Source: Eubacteriales bacterium (GTDB lineage Bacteria; Bacillota; Clostridia; Oscillospirales; Oscillospiraceae). Taken from it: DNA of 41,359 nt. A model generated the notes under the pieces. The model was not told the origin of the DNA and ran no database searches. It saw only the letters and a list, made by a program, of their open reading frames with translations. Location of the stretch: positions 1 to 41,359 of the forward strand of contig JAUNPV010000017.1 of assembly GCA_030536515.1 (NCBI GenBank), given 5' to 3'. Positions within the stretch are counted from its first letter, which is position 1. Each line of letters opens with the position of its first letter. A program made the position numbers and the translations under genes. This document shows, in pieces, positions 17,654-24,799 of the stretch.

Positions 17654-17682
17654 TTGGCAAACGGCGGAAGTTGTGGTATGAT
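17654..17682 (+). promoter_or_regulatory. Promoter of the BMP-like gene
   Basis: TTGGCA (17654-17659), 17-nt spacer, TATGAT (17677-17682), 37 nt before the start codon. Confidence 0.7.
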
Positions 17683-17719
17683 ACCATTACAAAAATTATC
17701 ATGCTTTGGGAGGCTGTCT

Positions 17720-19699
17720 ATGTCAATTCAAGCTGCAATGGACGAATACGCCCAGGCCCTGCGGCAGGGGCAGAAGGAGTATCGGGAGCTGGTGATGGCC
17801 GGCAAGGACCCCCATCCGGCTGTGCTGGATGACATTCTCCCCGAGGGCGGCACCGAAATGGTGGTGGATGTGGGGCTGGTGGAGATTCCCTCCCAGCGGA
17901 TTATCGGCGTGAAATCCGCCGGGCGGATTGCCGCCTTTACCCCCTCCTTCCGGCCGCTGCTGGAGGCCAAGTCGGAGTTCGGCGGCAAGTGGGTGAACCT
18001 GTGCAGCGCCCACCTGGGGGACACCGGCATCACCGACCCCATTTTGTGCTATGAGTATCTGGGCAATTTCTATGTCCAGGAGGGCAACAAGCGGGTCAGC
18101 GTCCTGCGGCACTTCGGCTCCCCCCGGATTCCCGGCAACGTCAAGCGGGTGCTGCCCGAGCGCAGTGAGGAGCCCCGGATTAAGGCCTACTATGAATTCA
18201 TCGATTTTTACAAGGCCTCCAAAATCTACGACATCCAGTTCCGCCGCCCCGGCGACTATGCCAAGCTCCTGTCCCACCTGGGCAAGGCCCCCGGCGAGAG
18301 CTGGACGGAGATGGAGCAGCGGACCTTCCGGTCTTATTTCTACTATTTCCTGGATGCCTTCCAGGAGCTGGGCCAGAATAGCCACGATATCCTGCCTGAG
18401 GAGGCGCTGCTGCTGTGGCTGGAGCTGTACCCCTTCCAGGACCTGGGGGCCTGGACCGCCGCCGACATCAAGCGCAGCGTGCTGGCCCTGCGGGAGGACT
18501 TTGTGGCCTCCCTGGCCCAGAAGGAGGTAACGGTCCAGACCAAGGCGGAGGATGCGGAAAAGCCCGGCATTCTGGGCCGCCTGATTTCCAGCTCCGCCAC
18601 GCTGAACGTGGCCTTCGTCCACCAGCTGGACCCCTCCCAGAGCGCCTGGGTCACCGGCCACGAGGCCGGCCGCAAGCACATCGAGGAGGTTTTCGGCGAG
18701 AAAATCAAGGTCCGCTGCTACTACGGCGCCAACACCCAGGAGCTGGCGGAGCAGCTCATCGGCCAGGCCGTTGACGAAGGGGCCGAGGTGGTGTTCACCA
18801 CCTCCCCGCCTCTGCGCCGGGCCACCCTGAAGGCCGCTGTGGAGCACCCCAAGGTGAATTTCTTCAACTGCTCCATCGCCCAGCCCTACTCCAGCGTCCG
18901 CAGCTACTACGGCCGGATTTACGAGGCCAAGTTCATCACCGGCGCCATTGCCGGGGCCATGGCCAACGACGACCGCATTGGCTACATCGCCTCCTACCCC
19001 ATTCTGGGCGTTCCCGCCTCCATCAACGCCTTCGCCCTGGGGGCCCAGATGACCAACCCCCGGGCCCAGATTGAGCTGCGGTGGAGCTGCATGGAGGGCA
19101 CCCCCCAGGCGGACTTCTTCGCCGACGGCATCCGGGTGATTTCCAACCGGGACGCCCCCACCCAGAGCAAGATGTACCTGGATTTTTGCAGCTACGGCAC
19201 CTACCTCATGGGCAACCGGGGGGACCTGATTCCTCTGGGCACCCCCATCTGGCTGTGGGGCAAGTTCTATGAATACGCCATCCGGAACATTCTGCTCACC
19301 GGCCGGAAGTGGGAAAAGGGGGACGCCGTGTCCCTGAACTACTGGCTGGGCATGGACAGCGGCGTCATCGGCGTGAACCTGTCCGACAAGCTCCCCGAGG
19401 GTGTCCGCCAGCTGGCGCGGCTGCTGCAAAGGAGCATCGCCAAGGGCCAGCTGGCCCCCTTCCGGCGGCGGATTGTGGCCCAGGACGGCACCGTGAAAAA
19501 CGACGGAAGCTGGGACTTCACCGCAGACAAGCTGCTGCGGATGGACTGGCTGTGCGACAATGTGGTCGGTGACATTCCTCCTTTCAATGAGATTCTGCCG
19601 GTGGCCCAGTCCATGGTCACGGAGCTTGGCATCTGCCGGGATGAGACAAAGACAGGCGAGGAGGAGATCACCCGTGAAAATTTTAACCGTTTCCGATGA
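17720..19699 (+). CDS. Cytosolic BMP-family binding protein with N-terminal ParB-like region
   Basis: A 659-aa protein. The C-terminal half (residues ~290-600) has the basic membrane protein/PnrA fold: LNVAFVHQLDPSQSAW, the hinge and ligand segments EVVFTTSPP, RIYEAKFITGAIAGAMA and IGYIASYPILGVPASINAFA. Classical members are lipoproteins that bind nucleosides for ABC import. Here there is no signal peptide or lipobox; instead residues ~1-280 include FYVQEGNKRVSVLRHFG, which resembles ParB/sulfiredoxin-type nucleotide-binding segments. It therefore looks like an intracellular sensor built from a binding-protein domain. Start at 17720 (MSIQAAMDEY) after GGGAGG; earlier in-frame ATGs precede or overlap the promoter. 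The end overlaps the next gene by 26 nt. Confidence 0.75.
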   Translation: MSIQAAMDEYAQALRQGQKEYRELVMAGKDPHPAVLDDILPEGGTEMVVDVGLVEIPSQRIIGVKSAGRIAAFTPSFRPLLEAKSEFGGKWVNLCSAHLGDTGITDPILCYEYLGNFYVQEGNKRVSVLRHFGSPRIPGNVKRVLPERSEEPRIKAYYEFIDFYKASKIYDIQFRRPGDYAKLLSHLGKAPGESWTEMEQRTFRSYFYYFLDAFQELGQNSHDILPEEALLLWLELYPFQDLGAWTAADIKRSVLALREDFVASLAQKEVTVQTKAEDAEKPGILGRLISSSATLNVAFVHQLDPSQSAWVTGHEAGRKHIEEVFGEKIKVRCYYGANTQELAEQLIGQAVDEGAEVVFTTSPPLRRATLKAAVEHPKVNFFNCSIAQPYSSVRSYYGRIYEAKFITGAIAGAMANDDRIGYIASYPILGVPASINAFALGAQMTNPRAQIELRWSCMEGTPQADFFADGIRVISNRDAPTQSKMYLDFCSYGTYLMGNRGDLIPLGTPIWLWGKFYEYAIRNILLTGRKWEKGDAVSLNYWLGMDSGVIGVNLSDKLPEGVRQLARLLQRSIAKGQLAPFRRRIVAQDGTVKNDGSWDFTADKLLRMDWLCDNVVGDIPPFNEILPVAQSMVTELGICRDETKTGEEEITRENFNRFR

Positions 19700-20339
19700 G
19701 ATATGCGCCGCCCTGTATGACTACTATGTGCCGGGACGGCTGAAGGAATACGACCTGATCATCTCCTGCGGCGATTTGAACCCCAAGTACCTGAGCTTTC
19801 TGGTGACCATGGCCCGGTGCCCCGTCATCTACATCCACGGCAACCACGACGGCCGCTACGAGAAAACGCCCCCCGAGGGCTGCGACTGCATCGACGAGGA
19901 GCTGGTGGTGTTCAACGGGGTCCGGATTCTGGGTCTGGGCGGCTGCCGGAAATACCGGCCCGGCCCCCACCAGTACACCGAGGAGGAGATGAAAAAGCGC
20001 ATCGCCCGGCTCCGCCGGAGCATCAGGCGGCTGGGCGGCGTGGACATCATCGTCACCCACGCTCCGCCGGCAGGCCTGGGGGATGCCGACGACCCGGCCC
20101 ACTGGGGCTTCCAGTGCCTGGTGGACCTGGTGGACGAGCTGAAGCCAAAATACCTGGTCCACGGTCATGTCCACATGGCCTACGGCCACAACATCCCCCG
20201 GGAGATTCCCTACAAGGATACCACCGTCGTCAACGCCTGCGAGCGCTACACCATCGAGGTCCCCGAGGGCAAGACCGACATGAAGCACTACGGCCAGGTG
20301 GTGTATAAAACCACCCTGAAGCAGTGGCTGAAAAAATAG
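19674..20339 (+). CDS. Calcineurin-like metallophosphoesterase
   Basis: A 221-aa cytosolic phosphoesterase with motifs SCGDLN, IHGNHDGR, VTHAPPAG and HGHVHMAYG in the expected order of the two-metal family. The first motif reads VSDEICAALYDYY, without the usual Asp-x-His, so metal binding at site 1 differs from canonical members. The start is GTG at 19674 (VKILTVSDE) with GAGGAG upstream, overlapping the end of the BMP-like gene in another frame, so the two are coupled. Its substrate is unknown; coupling suggests it acts with the BMP-like sensor. Confidence 0.85.
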   Translation: MKILTVSDEICAALYDYYVPGRLKEYDLIISCGDLNPKYLSFLVTMARCPVIYIHGNHDGRYEKTPPEGCDCIDEELVVFNGVRILGLGGCRKYRPGPHQYTEEEMKKRIARLRRSIRRLGGVDIIVTHAPPAGLGDADDPAHWGFQCLVDLVDELKPKYLVHGHVHMAYGHNIPREIPYKDTTVVNACERYTIEVPEGKTDMKHYGQVVYKTTLKQWLKK

Positions 20340-20344
20340 AAACC

Positions 20345-20640
20345 CTGTCATTGCGAAGCCGGTGCCGCAGCAAAGCCTCCCCTGTGCAAGGGGTAGTGCT
20401 GCCCGCAGGGAATTAGAATAAATTGATTGCCGGTGGCAATCACACCATAATTCATAGGTGGGCCAGCGACAGCTGGCTCGGAGGGGTTGTTCCTCCGCAC
20501 TTTCCCGTTATACCATGTTACCGGCTGCTCAATGGTGGGAAGATTGACAACCCCTCAGTCACCTGCGGTGACAGCTCCCCTTACTCAGGGGAGCCTTTGG
20601 CCTGTACCACGCTTGCTGCGTTAAGTCGATAAGCGTTCAG
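20345..20640. repeat. Remnant repeats between metallophosphoesterase and DUF2461 gene
   Basis: Contains TGTCATTGCGAAGCCGGTGC (an end of the inverted-repeat family), ATTGCC-GGT-GGCAAT with CACACCATAATTCAT (shared with 12820 in inverse), and a modular repeat CCTCAGTCACC/GGTGACAGC with CTCCCCTTACTCAGGGGAG. No gene is seen in 20340-20699. Confidence 0.6.
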
Positions 20641-20699
20641 CTTTTTAATTAAAAATAGTATCAGGATGACAATAATCCTTTCAAAAAGGAGGCACCTCT

Positions 20700-21347
20700 G
20701 TGTTTCAAGGCTTCACCCCGGAGACGGTGGATTTTCTCTGGGGCATTCGACTGAATAACGACCGGGACTGGTTCCTGGCCCACAAGGAGCAATACGTCGC
20801 CACCCTCTACGAGCCTACCAAGGCCCTGGGAAAGGCCCTGTTTGAGCCCTTCCGGGACAAGCCCGGCAACATCCTCAAGGTCAGCCGCATCTACCGGGAT
20901 GCCCGGATGCACCACGACACCCCCTACAAGGAGAGCCTGTTCCTGTGCATCCGCTCCGACACCGAAAGCTGGTCCGAGGCTCCCTGCCTGTTTTTCGAAA
21001 TCAGCCCCCAGGGGGCGGACTTCGGCTTTTCCTACTGGCAGCCAAAATCCGCCGCCATGGAGCGGTTCCGCAAATACATCGCCGCCTACCCCGATGAATT
21101 TCTGGCCCTGGTCCGTCAGGCTGAGGAAAAAACCGGCCTTCCCATCACGGCGGAAACCTACAAGCGGCCCAGGGAGGCCCCCGTGGCGGCCCTTTCGCCC
21201 TATTTCGCCTGGCGCTGGGGCATCGGCTGCATCCGCCACATAGACCCGGGCCCGGACCTGTTCGGCCCCGCCCTGGCCGATACCGTGGCCGATTTCTTCC
21301 AAAAGCTCACGCCCCTGTATGAATACTTCAAAAAATTCCCAGAATAA
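20700..21347 (+). CDS. DUF2461 domain protein
   Basis: A 215-aa soluble protein of the DUF2461 family, whose function is not known. Family hallmarks include FLWGIRLNNDRDWFLAHKEQY near the N-terminus, then SRIYRDARMHHDTPYKESLF and YWQPKSAAMERFRKYI. Start is GTG at 20700, with an excellent AAGGAGG (20686-20692) 7 nt upstream; no better ATG exists. It stands alone between repeat-rich spacers, upstream of dapA but separated by ~130 nt. Confidence 0.85.
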   Translation: MFQGFTPETVDFLWGIRLNNDRDWFLAHKEQYVATLYEPTKALGKALFEPFRDKPGNILKVSRIYRDARMHHDTPYKESLFLCIRSDTESWSEAPCLFFEISPQGADFGFSYWQPKSAAMERFRKYIAAYPDEFLALVRQAEEKTGLPITAETYKRPREAPVAALSPYFAWRWGIGCIRHIDPGPDLFGPALADTVADFFQKLTPLYEYFKKFPE

Positions 21348-21354
21348 TGCCACC

Positions 21355-21452
21355 CGTAGGGAACGGATTCATCCGTTCCGCTTCCCACCGGCCCCATCGT
21401 GCAGCGGTCCGCAGACGCATCCGGAACGGATAAATCCGTTCCCTACGGGGTT
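21355..21452. repeat. Paired GGAACGGAT inverted repeats before dapA
   Basis: GTAGGGAACGGATTCATCCG and CGGAACGGATAAATCCGTTC bracket ~50 nt; the same unit occurs near 181. It forms either two small hairpins or one large one. It could be the transcription stop of the DUF2461 gene. Confidence 0.55.
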
Positions 21453-21479
21453 TCCCATGATTGAACAAAGGAGAAATAT

Positions 21480-22367
21480 ATGAAAAAACCTATTTTTACC
21501 GGCATGGCCACGGCCATGGTCACACCCATGAACGAAAGAGGCGTGGACTACGAGGCCCTGGGCCGCTTTATCGACTTCCAGATTGACGGCGGCATCGACG
21601 CTCTGGTGGCCGTGGGCACCACCGGCGAGAACGCCACTATGGAGCCTGAGGAAATGAAGGAATTCATCCGCTTCACCGTGGAGCGGACCAACCACCGGGT
21701 GCCGGTCATTGCCGGCACCGGCACCAACAACACCGAGCACGTGCTCCGCAACACCCGCAACGCCTGCGAGGTGGGGGCCGATGCCGTGCTGGTGGTGACC
21801 CCCTACTACAACAAGGCCACCCAGGGCGGCCTCATTCAGCACTTCACCACCGTGGCCGATGCCTCTGCCGTGCCGCTGATTCTCTACAACGTCCCCAGCC
21901 GCACCGGCGTGAACATCCAGCCTAAGACCCTGGCCGTCCTGGCGGACCATCCCAATATCGCCGGCTGCAAGGAGGCCTCGGGCAACATGGCCCAGTTTAT
22001 GGAAATGATGCACCTGTGCGGGGATAAGATTGCCATTTACTCCGGCGAGGATGCCCTCACCGTGCCCATGATGGCCATGGGAGCCGCCGGGACCATCAGC
22101 GTGCTCAGCAACGTGGTCCCCCGGGAGGCCGTGGCCATGACCAACGCCTGCAAGGCCGGGGATTTTCAGGCCGCCGCCGCCATGCAGCTGAACTGCCTGC
22201 CCCTCATCGACGCGCTGTTCTGCGAGGTGAACCCCATCCCCGTCAAGGCCGCCGTCAGCGCCCTGGGCTATGGGAAAAATTACCTGCGGCTGCCCCTGAC
22301 CCCCATGGAGCCGGACCACGAGGCCGCCATGCTGGCCGAAATGCGGAAGCTGGGGGTCCGGGTATGA
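21480..22367 (+). CDS. dapA: 4-hydroxy-tetrahydrodipicolinate synthase
   Basis: Condenses pyruvate and aspartate semialdehyde, the first committed step of diaminopimelate/lysine synthesis. The 295-aa protein has the NAL/DHDPS barrel: GTTGENATM (pyruvate binding), LYNVPSRTG (catalytic Tyr) and the Schiff-base lysine K164 in IAGCKEASGN. AAAGGAG lies 8 nt before the ATG. It overlaps dapB by 4 nt (ATGA), forming the operon dapA-dapB-dapF. No leader resembling a lysine riboswitch is seen upstream. Confidence 0.97.
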   Translation: MKKPIFTGMATAMVTPMNERGVDYEALGRFIDFQIDGGIDALVAVGTTGENATMEPEEMKEFIRFTVERTNHRVPVIAGTGTNNTEHVLRNTRNACEVGADAVLVVTPYYNKATQGGLIQHFTTVADASAVPLILYNVPSRTGVNIQPKTLAVLADHPNIAGCKEASGNMAQFMEMMHLCGDKIAIYSGEDALTVPMMAMGAAGTISVLSNVVPREAVAMTNACKAGDFQAAAAMQLNCLPLIDALFCEVNPIPVKAAVSALGYGKNYLRLPLTPMEPDHEAAMLAEMRKLGVRV

Positions 22368-23083
22368 AGGCGGTCATCTGCGGCGCCAACGGCGCCATGG
22401 GCCAGCTCCTCTGCGGCCTGCTGGGCAGCGAGGTTGTGGGCAGGGTCAGCATCGACGGGGAAAACGGCGTGGCAAAAACCTTTGCGGAACTGGGGAATGT
22501 GGCAGCGGACGTGGTCATCGACTTTTCCCACCACACTGCCGTGGAGAGCGTCCTGGCCTATGCCAAAAGCATCTCCGCCGCCGCCGTCATCGGTACCACC
22601 GGCCACACCCAGGCGGAAAAGCAGCTGATTTTGGACGCTTCCCGGGAAATTCCCGTGTTTTTCACCGGCAACATGAGCCTGGGCATTGCGGTGCTGTGCC
22701 GCCTGGCCAGGCAGGCCGTGGCCGCCTTCCCCGATGCCGACGTGGAGATTGTGGAAATTCACCACAACCGGAAGGTGGACGCTCCCAGCGGCACGGCCCT
22801 GATGCTCTTTGATGCCGTGAAGCAGGTCCGCCCCCAGGCGGTGGCCCACTGCGGCCGGTCCGGGGAGTGTAAGCGCACCAAGGACGAGGTGGGCATTTCC
22901 TCCCTGCGGCTGGGCTCCACCGTGGGGGTCCACGAAATTCACATCCACACCGGCGCCCAGGTGCTGACCCTCCGCCACGAGGCGGTGAACCGGGGAATGT
23001 TTGCCGAGGGTGCCGTGGATGCCGCCCGGTTTCTGGCAGGCAGGGCCCCGGGGCTTTACGGCATCGACGATTTGCTGAGGTAG
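22364..23083 (+). CDS. dapB: 4-hydroxy-tetrahydrodipicolinate reductase
   Basis: NAD(P)H-dependent reductase of the DAP pathway, 239 aa. The N-terminal Rossmann motif is GANGAMGQLL, GTTGHT marks the cofactor/active-site loop, and EIHHNRKVDAPSGTA contains the catalytic His and Lys residues. The start ATG overlaps the dapA stop, and dapF follows after 4 nt. The protein is at the short end of the family. Confidence 0.96.
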   Translation: MKAVICGANGAMGQLLCGLLGSEVVGRVSIDGENGVAKTFAELGNVAADVVIDFSHHTAVESVLAYAKSISAAAVIGTTGHTQAEKQLILDASREIPVFFTGNMSLGIAVLCRLARQAVAAFPDADVEIVEIHHNRKVDAPSGTALMLFDAVKQVRPQAVAHCGRSGECKRTKDEVGISSLRLGSTVGVHEIHIHTGAQVLTLRHEAVNRGMFAEGAVDAARFLAGRAPGLYGIDDLLR

Positions 23084-23087
23084 CGCC

Positions 23088-23858
23088 ATGCAGGTGACCT
23101 ATATGAACGGGGCCGGCAACGATTTTATGGTGCTGGATGCCCGGGGAAAGCAGCTGGACCTCTCGGCCCTGGCCCGGACCCTCTGCGAAAAAACCGGAGC
23201 CGACGGCTTTATGGCGGTGGATGTGTCGAAAACCGCCGACTTCCGCCTCCATTTTTACAACGCCGACGGCTCCCGGGGGGAGATGTGCGGCAACGGCGCC
23301 CGGTGCATCTGCCGGTATGCCTACGACCACGGAATCGCCGGGCCGGAGATGACCGTCCAGACCGATGCCGGCCCGGTGCTGGGCTGGCGGCTCAGCGAGG
23401 ACACATACCGGGTCCGGCTGAATAACCCCAGCGTCCTGGACCTGCACCGGAAGGGGGACATCGCCTACGTGGAGCTGGGAAGCCCCGGGGTGCCCCACGC
23501 CGTGGCGGAGTACCCGGGGGACCTGTGGCGTGACCGGGAGAAGCTCCGGGAGCAGATGAAGGCCCTGCGGTTCGACCCGGCCTTCCCCAAGGGGGCCAAT
23601 GTGAATTTCTACCAGTGGCTGGGGGAAAACGAGGTGCGGCTGCTGACCTACGAGCGTGGGGTGGAGGACTTCACCCTGGCCTGCGGCACCGGCACCGGCT
23701 CCGTGGCCGCCGTCCTCCATGCCCAGGGCCGCCTCACCGCCCCCCTGAAAGCCCACAACCCCGGCGGCACCCTCACCATCACCCTCACCGCCGCCCCCCA
23801 GACCCTGGACCTGGAAGGCCCTACCCAGGTGGTGCGGGAGTATGATATGTGTATCTAG
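23088..23858 (+). CDS. dapF: Diaminopimelate epimerase
   Basis: Converts LL-DAP to meso-DAP for peptidoglycan and lysine. The 256-aa product has both catalytic cysteines: C67 in EMCGNGARC and C199 in LACGTGTGS, and starts with the typical MNGAGNDF. It begins 4 nt after dapB. The stop codon TAG (23856-23858) lies within the left end of inverted-repeat element C, whose first bases are CTAGTGGTT. The original C-terminus may therefore have been trimmed or altered by the insertion. The intermediate enzymes of the pathway (e.g. dapL) are not here. Confidence 0.96.
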   Translation: MQVTYMNGAGNDFMVLDARGKQLDLSALARTLCEKTGADGFMAVDVSKTADFRLHFYNADGSRGEMCGNGARCICRYAYDHGIAGPEMTVQTDAGPVLGWRLSEDTYRVRLNNPSVLDLHRKGDIAYVELGSPGVPHAVAEYPGDLWRDREKLREQMKALRFDPAFPKGANVNFYQWLGENEVRLLTYERGVEDFTLACGTGTGSVAAVLHAQGRLTAPLKAHNPGGTLTITLTAAPQTLDLEGPTQVVREYDMCI

Positions 23859-24064
23859 TGGTTCGTATCGGCTAAAACTACAGATTGTCATTGCGAACCA
23901 GTGCCGCAGCACTGGTGTGGCAATCCGTTCTCTTTTTCATTTTTCCTCTGGAAAAATGAACTGCTTGGTGCATAGCACCAAGCAGAGGGGATGCGGATTG
24001 CCACGCCAGTCTGAGGACTGGCTCGCAATGACAATACATAGTTTTTGGCATTACAAACCACTAG
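23855..24064. mobile_element. Long inverted-repeat element C (MITE-like), complete copy
   Basis: A 210-bp non-coding element whose outer ends match: CTAGTGGTTCGTATCGGCTA at the left, and at the right the complement of CTAGTGGTTTGTAATGCCAA. Both ends continue inward to TTGTCATTGCGA-CCAGT and GGCAATCCG. The core contains TTTTTCC/GGAAAAA and CTTGGTGC/GCACCAAG hairpins. It lies between dapF and its terminator. Orientation is opposite to copy B. Confidence 0.8.
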
Positions 24065-24074
24065 TCAAAAATGC

Positions 24075-24110
24075 AAGCGTGGGAAGACAAGTCTTCCCAC
24101 GCTTTTCCTT
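24075..24110. terminator. Bidirectional terminator between dapF and spoVT
   Basis: AAGCGTGGGAAGAC (24075-24088) pairs perfectly with GTCTTCCCACGCTT (24091-24104), followed by TTTTCCTT. It serves the rightward dap operon and, in reverse, the leftward spoVT remnant. Confidence 0.85.
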
Positions 24111-24119
24111 ATAAACAGC

Positions 24120-24632
24120 CTAGCTCTCCATTTGCAGGCCCAGGAAGCCTGCGGCGGTTTTGGCCAGGCCCTGGTCGGATTCCTGGAGGGGGGCGTCGCC
24201 CTCCTTCATCAGCAGCATCACGCAGCCCATCAAATCTCCCTGGGAGACAATGGGGGCGGCGGCGCCCAGGGGGTACTTGTCGGCCCCGTCGGCGGCGAAA
24301 ATGGGGGTGTCCCCCGGGTGGAACAGGTAGTTTTTTCGCTGCTCCATCAGCTTTTCCAGGGCCTGGGAGTTGGGCTTGTCCATCAGCTCCCGCTTGGGCA
24401 GGCCGCTGAGGGCGATGATGCTGTCCCGGTCAGCCACCGCCGCAATATGCCCGGTGGCCCACCCGATGGACTCGCACATCTGGGAGGCAAACTCCTGCAA
24501 ATCCCCCATAGGCGAATACTTCCGAAAAATCACCCCGCCGTCCTTTTCGGTATAGATTTCCAAAGGGTCCCCCTCGCGGATGCGCAGGGTGCGGCGGATT
24601 TCCTTTGGGATGACGATTCGGCCCAGGTCATC
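24120..24632 (-). pseudogene. spoVT: spoVT, 5' end removed by the integrated element
   Basis: SpoVT is an AbrB-type DNA-binding regulator of the forespore with a C-terminal GAF-like domain. From 24632 leftward the frame encodes DDLGRIVIPKEIRRTLRIRE, continues through GDPLEIYTEKDGGVIFRKYS and the GAF-like domain, and ends TAAGFLGLQMES; this aligns along its whole length with SpoVT. Only the first ~10 residues (MKATGIVRRI in the B. subtilis protein) are missing. Immediately upstream in the same frame is TCA and a stop, TAA (24636-24638), and the sequence there belongs to the integrated element. No ATG with a ribosome site remains; a TTG at 24563 is the first alternative start and would remove the AbrB domain. 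The rest of the gene should lie beyond the far end of the element. Confidence 0.88.
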
Positions 24633-24640
24633 TGATTATG
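24626..24640. other. Left attachment junction (chromosome-element)
   Basis: SpoVT coding similarity ends at the Asp-Asp codons (GGTCATC, 24626-24632) and the frame closes two codons later. GC content and codon use change here too. The exact crossover bases cannot be fixed without the right end. Confidence 0.75.
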
Positions 24641-24644
24641 TCAA

Positions 24645-24731
24645 GTAGGTGCAAAAAAATTTTTCAGATTCTTCAAAAAGCCAGCAGTATCAAAGGTTTT
24701 GGCTTCTTGAAGACTGTGCAGATGCACCTAC
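24645..24731. repeat. Nested inverted repeats at the element end
   Basis: Outer arms GTAGGTGCA (24645-24653) and TGCACCTAC (24723-24731); inner arms CTTCAAAAAGCCA (24671-24683) and TGGCTTCTTGAAG (24701-24713, one mismatch). On the minus strand the inner hairpin is followed by GAAAAATTTTTTT, so it may end the recombinase transcript; its place at the element edge also suits a recombinase-binding site. Confidence 0.65.
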
Positions 24732-24799
24732 GAATGGTCTAACTTATTATGTTATTTTAGGACAAAATTCGACACTTCACGCTGAGATGATTGCCGGAG

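Noticed and set aside
24120-24563. A functional shortened SpoVT starting at TTG 24563
   Set aside because: No ribosome site, and the DNA-binding AbrB part would be lost; treated as a broken gene.
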